A stretch of DNA of 64,000 bases from Laccaria trichodermophora (GCA_018417955.1 JACTVC010000008.1:124001-188000), one strand, 5' to 3'. Positions 35,060 through 48,274 are shown, counted from the first letter of the stretch. Program-made: numbers and translations. The notes: generated by a model not told the origin, from the letters alone.

Positions 35060-37669
35060 GACCCGAGAATCGCTCACAGAAAGGCCAACGAAACGCAGAA
35101 AGCTTCAGGTAGGATTTCCGAACTTTGAGCGTGCTATAGATATGAAAAGCAAGCAACCTCTAGGGTGACGATATTAGCAAGTTCATAGATTTTGAGGCTC
35201 AAGTTTCGGACGGCGAAAGCGAAGGCGAAGGAGACAAGGAGGATGACCTGGGTATGTCAAAAAGGATCAACGTCTGGCGCTGCGCTAATGTCAACTTCAA
35301 AAGATGACCTGATAGACGATGAAGAGCCGATAGTTGGAGATTCAGATTCAACGCATAGGCATCTTCTCCGCGAAGCCTTGATCCCAATCAATGACGACGA
35401 TTTCTGGGAAGGCTTTCTACAACATGTGAATTCCGGTGGTCGTCGACGAGAACCCAATCCGGGAGATTTGAGAATTGAGTCAGACGATGACTTGAAATCC
35501 GATTTAGCTGTTGATGATGAGGGAAACGAAGGGGAAAACCCTCTATGGAGCGTAATCGTCAAGGTAAAACTACTTCTTTTGCATTTGTCTAGTGCTGACT
35601 CGCTTAGCCTGGCTATGAGGAACATACCGTCTTTCGGGTCTTTCGTCGCCTTACTGACGCAAGATTTCCAGCCAACTTCAAAGTACGAGCTGTCTTCGGG
35701 CAGCCTGCACAACCGGGCAGAGTTTTTTTTGAGGCTTCTTCGCGAGACAATGTCACCAGGCTTTGTCAAGGTCTGCCAAATGTCTTTCCATCCAAAATCT
35801 CCACGGTTATGGTTCCCGATCCCCGCACGTTGTTGCGTGTTCCTAATTCCTTTTCTTTCGAACCAAAAGAGCATGGCTGGGTGAGACTCCGCCGTGGGGT
35901 TTATAAAGGAGATCTCGCTTTTATTTCATGCGCCAGTCCATCCTTTATCCTTGACGTCCGCGTAGTCCCTCGAATCATATATGAAAAGCCCCAAAAGCGC
36001 GGTGATGACGAAGATCCCATAGATGATGAATACGACGAACGTTTTGCAGGCAAATACAATCCCAACCCCGAATTATTGAAAAGGGCGTCAGCACCGGGGC
36101 GCCCCCCTCAGACGTTATTCAATCCAACAATAGCAAAGCATCGATTTCGAAGGGCGTTTCAGAAGCGAAACCGCTACTCCTTATTCAAGGGAATTCTGTA
36201 TGATGAAGACGGATATGCACTTCTACAACAATTGGATACCGACTGGTATGCCCCAGAAGACGTTATACCGACGCCTGAAGAATTTGCGAGATTCAGCGCC
36301 TGTTCCGAGATTCCACTCGAGGCAAGGACGGCGACGATGGCGAAGATGGCCGCCCACGTCTTCCGCCTGGAGGATGCTGTTAAAATTATTGAAGGTGACG
36401 AGAAGGGGCTATATGGACGGATTATCGAGATCAAGGGGAATGAAGCAGACGTTTTCCTTCCGGAGAATGGACTCACATCGACCTTACCCCTCTCATCGCT
36501 TAGGAAAAACATCAAAGTCGGAGATGCAGTACGCATAACAGCTGGGGATCACCACGGGTTCATTGGGTGGGTCGTGAATAAAGATGACGATGATCTGTCC
36601 ATTTTCGATGACAAGACAGGAAACGAAGTAAGTACGACTTTTTGAGTTACATCTATCACTGATCTTGGTGTCTAGGTAGGAGTTTCTCCTGGCGTCGTCG
36701 AGTTTTTTACCCCAGCGTTTCATCATCATGCCACGGCCCCCGGTTCTAGCCTTCCTTTGACGGCAGCACAAAAGGAGGCAATGAAGGGCGACCCAAACAG
36801 TCATCTCGTCGGAAAGCATGTGACCGTTACTCAAGGCAGCTTCAAAAACTATCGAGGCCGTATCAAAAGTACAATGGGCGATGGAAGGGTCCTCGTTGAA
36901 CTCGAAGCGCAACTCCAGCGCCCAGAACCTTTCAAGATCTCTTCCCTTCATCTCAAGTACGCCTTCATATATGTCATAAAAAACCTTCACTAACACATTC
37001 CTAGTGTGGATGCAGGGCTCCTTCCAGCGACTTCCCTTCCCCTGGCGCCGATGGCCGGCCCCTCTTCTGACTATCTCCCCCCGCCCAATACAGCCAACCC
37101 AGCATTGAAGCCAATACCATATCCTCATATGCTCCACGCGGCACCACCCGAAGTACCGGCAACCCCGCTTCCCAACCCCGGAGATATACCTGCAAGTCCC
37201 GCTTGGAATCCCAGCTCGCGTACCCCTCACCCTGGTGATGATGGTGAGAACATCCATACAACTAAATAGTGCTTACTAACGTGATACAGCCCCTTCCCCT
37301 TACTGGCTCAGGGACAGTTGCTTCAATGGGATGAGACTGAGCCTTCGGTTGATCAACACGGACCCCGATTTCTACGGCGGAAAACACGAAGGCAAGTGCG
37401 GCGAATTTCGGGAGGTCGTTGGGGACGCGGTCAAAATCCAAGTCGGTTTTCAATCGTTGGAAGTCCCATTCAAGTATTTAGTGCCAGAGAGACCGGAAAT
37501 AGCACGTCAAACGGTCGCTGCCTTTGATGGCCCGCATAAAGGGCGTCAATTCAAGATTCAGCGTTTTAGTCAAGACGTCTGCGGGTGCTCTGATCTGAAA
37601 GCGAAGTCATATAGGAGACAGATCGACGCCGAAATCCCAACGAAGGACCTTGTAGTAACACGGGCATAA
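35060..37669 (+). CDS. Spt5-like transcription elongation factor paralogue (NGN and KOW domains)
   Basis: Multi-exon gene ending TAA at 37667-37669. The first readable exon (about 35060-35107) ends RPTKRRKLQ and has no ATG in frame, so the true start is missing or further upstream. Then an acidic N-terminal region (FIDFEAQVSDGESEGEGD; DLIDDEEPIVGDSD), an NGN-like domain (VFRVFRRLTDARFPANFKV, QPGRVFFEASSRDNV, STVMVPDPRTLLRV), and several KOW-like modules: WVRLRRGVYKGDLAFIS; AVKIIEGDEKGLYGRIIEI; AVRITAGDHHGFIGWVV; HVTVTQGSFKNYRGRIKS; and a C-terminal YVxxFDGPHKGRQFKI-type unit. A Pro-rich linker (37010-37240) precedes the last KOW. Spt5 binds RNA polymerase II with Spt4 and controls elongation; this divergent copy lacks the C-terminal heptad-like repeats of canonical Spt5. 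Mushroom genomes often hold several such paralogues. Confidence 0.7.
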
Positions 37670-38626
37670 TGTCTTTTGAGCAGGGCTGAGTGGGGCTATG
37701 AGCGGGACTATGAGCGGGCATTCACTATGACCTTGGAACATTTTTTCATTATGCTTGGTGGTTATGCTCATTGTACATAATTACGACACTATTTTAGATA
37801 TGCATAACGTTGTGGGTGCCATCCATACTTTAGAAATGACATTTGGTGAAGTTCAAAATGTGCCGCAGGTTCAAAGGTTTCAACTTATTGTGAATGTGGA
37901 ATCGAAAGGGAGTAACTCTTATAGTCTTCGACATTGATTGCAAAAGTTGAACAATGAGAACCTCTCCCATAGTTACTAAACATTTTCAGGTTAATCTTCA
38001 CAGCAATTGTTCAAATAAGCGTTGGAGATGTGCTTGACGTTCTTATTGTTCAGCACTATTGAATTAAATTGATCAATGTTTTACGCATGCCTAATTGTTT
38101 TCTTATTGTACATGTGTTTACGATTATGGAGGTACCTTTGTCCCAAGCACAGACTGGGCCCTGTCTCAAGTGTAATCCTTTATATCCACCTTTATTTTAT
38201 GCACTACATACCAACCATGGGGCTACCTTCCTAGAAAGGATGCTGGCAAATTCTGTGAGTGGGAATTCTGCCCAAACCCTCAACCCCAGTGAAAATGTGC
38301 TCTGGAGGAATCTGGGCAAACAGCTAAATTTCTGGAGTTAGCCACTGCTATCCGAGGGTAGTCTGAAGCTGCTCCAGGGCAACTAATTGTTCTGGTTGCC
38401 ATGATTATCTGGATGTTTCTTGAATGAAGTCAAATAAGTTTCTTGAACTGTGTCATAGTCTTTCTGCGACTTTGAATTTTTACTTCACTAAGTACAACTA
38501 TATACACTGGATGCATGCCACATTAATTTGGATAAAAAAATTATACAAAAAATTGTCTAAGTAATTTTGCAATAACAATGTTTAAGAAATTGTAAAATTA
38601 TTTTGATTTCTTTTTATACTATTTTT
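37670..38626. other. no supported gene; probable left end of the large foldback lies here
   Basis: AT-rich sequence with a few short open frames (for example 38069-38341, reading CLKCNPLYPPLFY). The left terminus of the foldback element could not be fixed because its right arm is truncated at the matching position. Confidence 0.35.
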
Positions 38627-41600
38627 TGTCTAAAATATTATATAGAAATCTTGAGTGAGGAATTGCAACCATAAAATTCCCTAATTCAATTTCTTTAGAG
38701 TTATCTCTTCCAAAATTATCTCGAAAAAATTGTAACACACATTTTTTTGGGAAAGAAACTTAGAAAGATATTGTAAAGAAATTCTTATCATCCAATCCAG
38801 AAGTAGGCAAAATATCTTTATAAATATTTTCAACATATTTTGTGTATAAATATTCTATTAACAGAACTCACAATTTCTTTAGAATAATTTAACTGAAGTT
38901 GGTGTTGAAAAAATTGTGGACTGTTTCTGATAGTTAGATAAAGTTTTTTTTTTACAGTAATTTTGTAATTTTGAGGATGTTATAGGGCAAGAAATTCTGA
39001 TTTTGTATCCTCTCATTATCTGTTTCCTCTCCACTATGTTGGTGTAGAGAAATGCTTACTCAAACCAATTGTTCTAGCAATGACTGCCAACTTTTTATTG
39101 TGCATAATAACTTTTACAGTAATTTTGACAAAGTTATTGTGAAAAAATGCTATCCATCATTCATCTTCTCTTACCCATCTTCTGGTATTGATCAATATCA
39201 TCTTTAGTGTGCCACTCAATGTCAGCATTGTAACTGCAAGATCAAGTGCTGTCCAAATTTTTTCACAATATCTTTGGCAAGGTTATTTAGAAGAATATTT
39301 TGATCCAGGCCCATTTTGTTGTAATCTGGCTTGTTATTTACTGCCATTCATGAGATCAAGCCCACTTGCTAATAAAACTGCAGGCAATTCCCAACTCAAG
39401 TATTTTAATTTCCTTTACAATAACCTTGAGACAAATAGCATGGAGAAATTTTTGGGATATTGGCAGAATATTTGTAGATACTTGGCAACACTTTGCTGTA
39501 GTCTATGGAGTTGGGACTATGGAGTCTCAATTACTCTAGATCTGGTTGTAAGGTTGTAACCCTTGTCATAAAAAAGAGGATCTATAGACTTGGGACTATG
39601 GAGTTGGACTCAATTGCTCTGGCTCAATTGCTCTGGTTGTATGCAATTGTAACCCTTGTCATAAAAAAGAGGATCTGATACACTAAATTTTCAAATTTTG
39701 TTCAGTAGACAGCATTACTATTGTCAGCATCAGCATTGTTGTCGTTGTTGGCATTATAATTAGTGTCATTGTCATCAGCACCAGTGTCAGCATTAGCATT
39801 GTTGTTGTCATTGTCAGCATCAGCATTGTCATTGCTGTTGGCGTTAGTGTCATCGTCATTGTTGTCATTGGCATCAGCATTGTCATTGTCGTTGTCGGCA
39901 TCAGCATTGTTGTTGTCATCATCAGCATCAGCATCTGAGTCGTTGTTGTTGGCATCAGCAGAATCAGCGTCTTCGCCATCATCATCAGCATCAGTGTCAG
40001 CCATCGCCTACTGATCTGTGCAAAGGCACACAGCAACCCTGGAAGCCAGACCCACTCTCAGGCATTTCATTACACATATTCCCTCTAACAAATCTATCCA
40101 CTTATTTCACACACGAACCCATTGACACCAGTGCTGTTGCCATTGCTGTCATCATCAGTATCAGCAACATTGTCAATATCAGCATCATCATCATTGTTGT
40201 TGTTGTTGTCACCATCGGCACCAGTGTCATCATGCAAGATGTGAGGTCATGCCCGTGATGCTGACAACAAGGACGACAATGATGGTATTGCCCAGCCCAG
40301 TATAGTATCTGCCATGAGGCATCCAGATGAAGAACGGATATGTTCAACCCTCTGGGAGACCACAGTCCCACAACCTCCTGGCTGCAGATCCATCTTTTTG
40401 CTCACCATCCCTTGCCATGCCTGGCATCATTTCTACAATGACAAGGGGCAACTATTCCAGCAAGCAGGTAAGAATTGCCAGATTGCCCTTGCTCACGTGT
40501 TGACCCACTCTCCTGATGGCAATTTGAGCACAATTGAGAACACTGATGGGATGAGGACCAATAAATGCCACCCAGCTCTCCTGCAAGCACCAAGGCTAAG
40601 AATGTTGAGGAAGTGAAACAAGCCCAGGGCTCATAATCTTGTGGCCTCAATGGTCTTCCTTGGTAAGATGCAGAGAAGAGTGAATGTGCTCAGCTCAGCA
40701 GAATGTTGCAAGCTTTCAATTGAAACCCTTTCCACACCAGCATTGTGTCGGTGGGTTTGCAGGCCCTGATTGATGCTGAGAACCAAAGGTAATGCTTTTC
40801 ATGTATGCCTATGCCACTATCTGTGTATTCATGGGTTTAAGAGGGAGTGGCATGCACCAAGCAAGGAAATCTGGTAGCAATGGTCAGATATAGAGCATGA
40901 TGGGGTTGAAAAGTGGTGCTAAGGCAACAATGGCAACCAGTATTGGCTTTTTGAGTCCTGATGCCCTAAGAGTTCAGGAGGGTATATGCAAGTTGCCCTC
41001 AAAGCCACTTGTTTCCATCTTGGCAAAGAGGATGAGAAGGACAATAACAACAGACAGATGGATGGGGAAGCATGTGAGGAATGACAGTGAAGCCTGCAAT
41101 TCTCAAAGCTGGAGACTGCCACGAAAGTGATTATGTAATATACAGTAATTGGCAGCGATTGTGATATTGACATCCTGCAGTGCCATTTACACTAATAACT
41201 GCAAGTCAGAAGGCTGAAGAGAATAAAAGAAATGGTCTGCACACATGGGCAAGGTGGATACAGCAACAATGCTGATGCCAACGACAACGACAATGCTGAT
41301 GCCAACAACAATGACAATGCTGATGCCAATGAGGACGACAATGAGGACGATAATGATGGTATTGCCCAGCCCAGCATAATCATGAAGAACGAATACACTC
41401 AACCCTCTGGAAGACCACAGGCCCTGGACCGCCCTTCCTGTGTTCTGTTGATTCCAGTATCAGCTGCCAGCAAACACCACTGACAGAACCTGGGCAAATA
41501 TCAGAATTGAATGTGGACAGCTCCTCCAGAGAGTGCAGCAGCAAGATCTTGTTCTCGCCATGGGCTCTATCTCAAGCTTGGGCAAAAGACTTCCTGCTTG

Positions 41601-42586
41601 TTGAGGCATGGACTTCTCTGTACCTCCCACCTTATGGTCATTGCAACTAGCCATGGTCATTGCAGCAGTTGAACTTTTGAACTTTCAGGATGTTGAGCAC
41701 ATTCGCCTTCGTTAGGATCTTGTGTACTGACTATCTCCCAAAACATACCTAAGACTTCCTATGAATGGAGGTGTGGAACTGAGCTTCTAGACTTCCAGAC
41801 TGTTGAGTGCATTCACCTTCGTTTGGATCTTGTCTGGGTATCTGTCTCCCTCTCTGAAATACACCTCAACCAAAATGATCTAAGTAGCAACCAAAAATCC
41901 ACGATAATGCCTTCCTTCAATGCAATCAGGCCTGTGGAGCGTTAATCTCTAGTTTTGTGTTGTATTCAGTATTAGAGCCATGGCTTCTGGCTCAAGCTTG
42001 GGCAAAAGACTTCTTGCCTATCGAGGTGTGGACCCCTCCATACCTCCCACCTTATCATCATTATCATTATTGCAACCAGCCATGGTCATCGCAGCAGTTG
42101 AACTTTTGGACTTCCAGGATGTTGAGCACATTCACCTTCATTTGGATCTTGTGTACTGGCTATCTGTCTACCTCTCCTCCTCACTGTCATGACCATTGTA
42201 GGACTAACCACTGATACATTCGCAAAAGGTCTGCCAGGAAAAGGCTGGACTCTGCATGTCTTTGAGCTGGGTGATAACATTGGGTGTAGACTTCTACATC
42301 ACGTTCGGACGACAACAACAATGATAACAATGATGATAACGGCGATGACAACAATGACAACAATGCTGATACCAATGATGATGCTGAAACCAACGATGAT
42401 GGTGACAGTGACAGCACTGAACATGAAAGGAACTGCTATCTTGGTTTAAGTGCTGCATGCAAATAAACATGCAGTCCTGTTCATCGCACCAAAGCCAACA
42501 GTCATGTCATGTGCTAACCATTGTGCAACCATCAAGCACATGCAGGGGCATAGGTCGACGACGACACTGGTGCTGACAACAATGAT

Positions 42587-42620
<34 letters not shown>

Positions 42621-44249
42621 ACAGAGGCGATGACAACAATGATGACAACAACAACAATGCTGATACCAACGACAATGCTGATACCAACAATGATGGCGAC
42701 AGCACTGGTGTCAATGGGTTCGTGCGTGAAATGAGTGGATGGATTTGTTAGAGGGAATATGTGTAATGAAAATTATGAAATGCCTGAGGGTGTGGGTCCA
42801 GCTTCCAGGGTTGCTGTGTGCCTTTGCACAGATCAGCAGGTGATGGCTGACACTGATGCACAGATCAGCAGGCGATGGCTGACACTGATGCTGATGATGA
42901 CAGCAAAGATGCTGATTCTGCTAATGCCGATGATGATGGTGAAGATGCTGATGACAATGACAACAACAATGCTGATGCCGACAACGACAATGACAATGCT
43001 GATGCCAATGACAACAATGACGATGACACTAACGCCAACAGCAATGACAATGCTGATGCTGACAATGACAACAACAATGCTAATGCTGACACTGGTGCTG
43101 ATGACAATGACACTAATTATAATGCCAACAACGACAACAATGCTGATGCTGACAATAGTAATGCTGTCTACTGAACAAAATTTGAAAATTTAGTGTATCA
43201 GATCCTCTTTTTTATGACAAGGGTTACAATTGCATACAACCAGAGCAATTGAGCCAGAGCAATTGAGTCCAACTCCATAGTCCCAAGTCTATAGATCCTC
43301 TTTTTTATGACAAGGGTTACAACCTTACAACCAGATCTAGAGTAATTGAGACTCCATAGTCCCAACTCCATAGACTACAGCAAAGTGTTGCCAAGTATCT
43401 ACAAATATTCTGCCAATATCCCAAAAATTTCTCCATGCTATTTGTCTCAAGGTTATTGTAAAGGAAATTAAAATACTTGAGTTGGGAATTGCCTGCAGTT
43501 TTATTAGCAAGTGGGCTTGATCTCATGAATGGCAGTAAATAACAAGCCAGATTACAACAAAATGGGCCTGGATCAAAATATTCTTCTAAATAACCTTGCC
43601 AAAGATATTGTGAAAAAATTTGGACAGCACTTGATCTTGCAGTTACAATGCTGACATTGAGTGGCACACTAAAGATGATATTGATCAATACCAGAAGATG
43701 GGTAAGAGAAGATGAATGATGGATAGCATTTTTTCACAATAACTTTGTCAAAATTACTGTAAAAGTTATTATGCACAATAAAAAGTTGGCAGTCATTGCT
43801 AGAACAATTGGTTTGAGTAAGCATTTCTCTACACCAACATAGTGGAGAGGAAACAGATAATGAGAGGATACAAAATCAGAATTTCTTGCCCTATAACATC
43901 CTCAAAATTACTGTAAAAAAAAAACTTTATCTAACTATCAGAAACAGTCCACAATTTTTTCAACACCAACTTCAGTTAAATTATTCTAAAGAAATTGTGA
44001 GTTCTGTTAATAGAATATTTATACACAAAATATGTTGAAAATATTTATAAAGATATTTTGCCTACTTCTGGATTGGATGATAAGAATTTCTTTACAATAT
44101 CTTTCTAAGTTTCTTTCCCAAAAAAATGTGTGTTACAATTTTTTCGAGATAATTTTGGAAGAGATAACTCTAAAGAAATTGAATTAGGGAATTTTATGGT
44201 TGCAATTCCTCACTCAAGATTTCTATATAATATTTTAGACAAAAAATAG
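38627..44249. mobile_element. large foldback element with about 1.5-kb arms, right end truncated
   Basis: Inverted arms 38627-about 40130 and about 42720-44249; positions pair as x and 82876-x, with only small gaps. Identical open frames at 39188-39559 and 43317-43688 come from the arms. The arms contain A/T-rich sequence and, at their inner ends, arrays of GATGCTGACAAT-type units. The loop holds an internal direct duplication of about 160 bp (41560-41720 and 41985-42150, CTCAAGCTTGGGCAAAAGAC) and more GAC/AAT microsatellites. The right arm stops exactly where element F begins (44250). No transposase is recognised. The left arm probably extends further left than 38627. Confidence 0.7.
39700..40010 (-). 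repeat. GAT/AAC-rich array in left arm (reads as Asp/Asn/Ala repeats)
   Basis: About 300 bp of 12-nt based repeats (GATGCTGACAAT and variants on the minus strand). Read as protein, one frame is almost purely Asp, Asn and Ala. The mirror copy is at 42870-43174. The composition follows from the repeat and no gene is claimed. Confidence 0.7.
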
Positions 44250-45202
44250 GAGGTCTTTACCTTCCCCGGGTTATTCCATATGGAATCCATGTGGAATCCA
44301 TGGAATCCATGGAGAATTCCATATGGAATGATCATGGAATGGTCATGGAATGATTAATTCCATATGGACTCCAACACCACTCCATATGGATTCCATGGAG
44401 CAGTCCAGATGGATTCCATGGAAGGAATTAATGACCATTATACCATTAGAATACAATAGTTATAGTGTCCTTACTATATTTAGATAAAAATTAAATTTTA
44501 CACAGAAGAGAATTGAACCCTCGACCTCGTCAACAAGAGCAGCACTCAAGCCAACTGAGCCATGCAGGCATTATTATAGGACAAACTAAAGGTAAATGTA
44601 TACCGCTCTCAGGCACGTGGTGTCGCAAACGTGACAGCTTTGGCTGGCAGTGGAATGTTGCAACGTCGTTTCTTCCTTCCCACCACCACCATCACTATCC
44701 ACCACCACTGTCTCAAATCACGACCGCCCACGACAACAATGATGCACGTTGCTGTGCCCAGGTGAGTACAGCAACCCCCCCATCTCCCCTTTGACCAACC
44801 AGGTGCCACGTCGCTGATTGCGACGTGGCAACCAGATGACGAATGTTGAATGTTGACGTTCGTCGTCGTCTTTCTTATGACACCACAATGTGACCGACAT
44901 GACACGACAACAACCCCGCATCCGCGAACAACGACCCAGCGCCCACAAACGATGCCCAGCAACCAGCGACGACACCCATGGCCCACGAACAGCAGAACAC
45001 ACCCCACCAGCCACCACCCGGCACCCACAAACGGCGACCCAGCCCCACGGACGCCAAAACGAACCCACCATGCCCAAACGTCGACTACGACTACCAACGT
45101 AAACCACCGCCCACCAATGTAAACCACCGCCCACGCACGAAAACCAGCGTGCACGAACACAACCGCTCACCAACGTGAACGACCGCCCATGCACGAACAC
45201 CC
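44250..45202. mobile_element. element F, truncated (CAGTACTTT/GAGGTCTTT family, CCATATGG subfamily)
   Basis: Starts GAGGTCTTTACCTTCCCCG immediately after AAAAATAG in the foldback arm. It then has an array of palindromic TTCCATATGGAATCC units (44270-44430), a tRNA-like segment, a CACC-rich stretch, the hairpin GCCACGTCGC/GCGACGTGGC (44805-44829), and a C-rich minisatellite (44890-45195) that is the complement of the GT-rich arrays in elements D and E. 44250-44775 is the inverted counterpart of 53570-54095. The other end is missing, cut at 45203 by a MITE-like element. Confidence 0.7.
44501..44572 (-). repeat. tRNA-like segment in element F
   Basis: Complement of the segment at 53758-53828, with the same box A (TGGCTCAGTTGG) and box B (GGTTCAATTC) motifs. 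See that entry. Confidence 0.5.
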
Positions 45203-46043
45203 ACTAGTAGCTGCCATTTACATCATGTAACACCTGGCATGTACCATAGAAGTTCCTGCTTAGCTGCCACAAATGAAATGAAATGAATTTTCATTCATTC
45301 ATGGCATCTGTTTCATTCCAAGTCATTCTCATTCATTGCCATGGACAATGAAATATTTTTTGTTTCATTTCATTTCGATTTTTTCTTCATTTCTACTGAC
45401 AAGAATGAAATTTATTTTGTTTCATTCATTCCTGGCGAATGTTTCATTTTTTTTTTTCATTCCACCATGGCAACTGTTTCATTCTTTGCTTCATTTCATT
45501 CATTCCTGGCAACTCTTTCATTTCATTTTTCATTCATTGCTGTGGAATTTTCATTTCATTCTTTTCAGGCAGTTATTTCATCTTTGTTTCATTCTTTCAG
45601 GCAACAATTTCAATGTTTTAATACACACCTAAATAAGGAAATGATATACAATTATGCCTGATGTGTGTTGTGCCCTACTGCAGTGGTGTGGGGGGTCACA
45701 TGGGGGTACTTTTGCATTTGAGGCTCAAATACATAACAAGATAGGCATGCTGTTGCCAATTAAGGCACTTAAATATTTTGCATCAATTACATAATCATTT
45801 TCCCAGCTCTAACAATGAAATATGCACCTGAGAAGAATGAAGCAAGGAATGAAACAGTTGCCATGGTGGAATGAAATTAAAAAAATGAAACAGTTGCCAG
45901 GAATGAATGAAACAAAATAAATTATCAAGAATGAAACAGGTGCCATGAATGAATGAAATTTCATTTCATTTCATTTGTGGCAGCTAAGCAGGAACTCCTA
46001 TGGTACAGCTCAGGAGTACATGATGTAAGTGGTAGCTACCAGT
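45203..46043. mobile_element. MITE-like element with TTTCATTC repeats
   Basis: About 840 bp with imperfect terminal inverted repeats: the left end reads ACTAGTAGCTGCCATTTAC and the right end, inverted, ACTGGTAGCTACCACTTAC. Both continue with CATCATGTA and GTTCCTGCTTAGCTGCCAC. Inside are tandem TTCATTCCTGGCAA-like units in both orientations. The termini resemble those of the foldback elements (ACTGGTCCTTACCAT), suggesting one hAT-type source. No target duplication is visible; the flanks belong to two different elements, so the site was rearranged. Confidence 0.6.
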
Positions 46044-46175
46044 CGATGAGAGTGACAACATTGAGGACGACGACGTTGAGGGGCTTGAAGAAACTCATGC
46101 TGGCATGACCCCGGAAGAAATCAAGAAGCTCGAGGAAGAGGTGAAACCTGTTTGGCTGGTGTTGGCAAAGGTAAG

Positions 46176-48274
46176 CAGTACTTTACAGTGCCCCTCCCAT
46201 TCCTGCAGGATTCCAGTCATTCCTGCGGATTCCGGTGGATTCCGGAGGAATGGGACCGGAATCCGCCGGAATCCACAGGAATCCGCAGGAATGGGACCGG
46301 AATCCGCAGGAATGGGACTAGAATAGAAGTAAAATCACAGATACAACATACATTTACACCAATACACACTTCTGCATACTTCTCTTAGTACTTTTTAAGC
46401 TGATCAGACCTTGGACAAAGTAAGGAGATATTATGTGACTGAATCTAACTCAGGCCTTCTGCTGACAACTTAATCTTAGGATTCCTTAGGAGATTTATAC
46501 TTAAACAGGGAAGATTCATTTCAACTCATTTATTAAAAATACATGATGGAATTTATCTACATTGAATCTAGATAGAGGGAGGGGGAGGAGTGGAGGCAGG
46601 GGGAGGAGTGGAGGGAGAGGGGAAAAGTGGAGGGAGTGAGGGGGAAGGAGTGGAGGGGTAGGGGTGCTGGGGAGTGGGGGGAATGAAGAACTAGAGGGGG
46701 GGGAAGAACTGAAGGGAGGGGCAGGGAGGTAGGGAATGAGGGAATGAAGGGAGGGGGTAGGGAATGAAGGGGGTAGGGAGAGGGAGGGAGTGGTGAGCAG
46801 GAAAGGAGGGGGAGTAAGGGAGGGGGAAGGGGATGGTGGGTAGTGGGTGAGCAGTAGGGAGAGGAAGGAGTGGTGAGCAGCAGGGGAGGGGGAGGGAGTG
46901 GTCTCGTTGGCGCGCATTGTCGACGCGTCATCGCGTCGTTTTCGCGTGTCGTCGTCCTGGCGTGTTGTCGTCCTCGTTGGCGTCGTGTCCGCTGGGCGTT
47001 GCGTTGTGGGCGTTAGGCGTTGGCATGGGCGCTGGGCGTCGTTTCGTGGGCGCTGGCGGTGTACGTGGGCGCTGGGTGCTGTATCGTGTCCGCGGGGTGT
47101 TGTTTCGCGTCCGTTGGAGGTGTACGTGGGCGCTGGGCTTCGTTTCGTGGGCGGCGTGTTGTTTCGTGGACGCGGTGCGTTGACGTGGTGGTGCGTTGAC
47201 GTGGTCGTCCGCTGGCGTGGTCGTCGTCCGCTGGCGTGGTCGTCGTCCGCTGGCGTGGTCGTCGTCCGCTGGCGTGGTCGTCGTCCGCTGGCGTGGTCGT
47301 CGTCCGTTGACGTGGTCGTCGTCCGTTGACGTGGTCGTGGTCCGTTGACGTGGGCGTCCGTTGGCATTCGACGTGGGCGTCCGTTGACGTCGTGGGGCGT
47401 GTCGTGGTTCGTGGGCGTGGTCATGGTCGTCGTGGTCGTCCCTCGTGGTCCGTTTTCGTCCCCTCGACCTCGCCGGGGCTCGTTTGCTTGCTGACGTGGC
47501 GTTGCCGCGTTGTTGATGTGGTCGTTGTTGGCGGTCGACGACGTTTGTGGGCAGTGGTGGCCACAGCTGACCGTGGTGACGTGGCGTGGGTGGGTAGCGG
47601 GCGCGCGTTTACGAGGAGCGGGGACGTTGGTGGTGGTGGGAGGAGAGGTTAGTGGTGGTGGGAGAGAAGAGGGTTGTATTTGGATGAGCGTGAAAGCCGT
47701 TGCCAAACAAACAATTGTTTGGCAATGGGCATGTGCCAAACAAACCGGATTCCGGTTGCATTCCGTTTTTGCCAATCCGGGGACCATTCCGGTCACAATT
47801 CCGGAATGCCGAAATTCTGCCGGAATGGTAAAGCACCGGAATGGAGAAAATAGCAGGCCTCTCTGCTAAATTTCACTCCTCCGGAATCCACCGGAATCTG
47901 CAGGAATGACCGGAATCCTGCAGGAATTAGGGGGGCACTGTGATATAGGATTGGAAGGGAATGCCCAGAGGCCATAGTCAAACAGTGGTATATAGCTAGA
48001 TTTGGATATCTTACATAAAATATTGATCTTTTGTCTTGAACCACCACCTTGTCAGCAGTCTTGCCATCCTCTTGCACTACATGTAGTGCTTTGTATAACT
48101 GTACTTCCTACAGTATGCATAATCATGTTGGGCCAGCTGAGTATCTTGTAACTGCTCATTGCTCACTCATGGGTGTTGATCCCAGATCCACCCATTCTTG
48201 CCTCCTCCTTCCCTCTTGGCTTCAGCTATGCGAGAAGTTCAGAGTGAACGCTTCACAGGCACTGATAAGACCTC
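46176..48274. mobile_element. element E (CAGTACTTT/GAGGTCTTT family) inserted at a splice donor
   Basis: 2099 bp, left end CAGTACTTTACAGTGCC, right end inverted GAGGTCTTATCAGTGCC, flanked by the perfect 8-bp duplication AAGGTAAG (46168-46175 and 48275-48282). The left array has GGATTCC/GGAATCC dyads (46190-46320). The interior has a purine/pyrimidine tract of GGAGGG units (46560-46900), a minisatellite of GTCGTCCGCTGGCGTGG-like units (46910-47440), a hairpin, and a right dyad array (47740-47935). A second GGCACTG followed by about 335 bp of unique sequence forms the right end. The interior layout matches element D. Confidence 0.8.
47700..47725. repeat. 10-bp hairpin near the right array of element E
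   Basis: Arms TTGCCAAACA and exact complement around a 6-nt loop. Same relative position as the 19-bp hairpin of element D. Confidence 0.6.

Noticed and set aside
36493..37257. Minus-strand open frame of 254 codons
   Set aside because: Antisense shadow of the Spt5-like exons, which show the conserved KOW motifs on the plus strand.
39763..40014. Hydrophobic Ser/Leu/Ala open frame antisense to the Asp/Asn array
   Set aside because: Both strands are open because of the 12-nt repeat; composition is dictated by the repeat unit.
42532..42714. Tandem CAA/ACA repeats considered as CRISPR-like or coding
   Set aside because: Simple trinucleotide microsatellite with no unique spacers.
46516..47796. 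Long Thr/Pro/Arg-rich open frame of 426 codons
   Set aside because: It spans the purine tract and minisatellite of element E, and equivalent frames appear in element D; it is low-complexity repeat, not a gene.
46187..47940. CAGTGCCCC ... GGGGCACTG taken as the true ends of element E
   Set aside because: No target duplication at those points; the outer ends at 46176 and 48274 have a perfect 8-bp duplication and the family termini.
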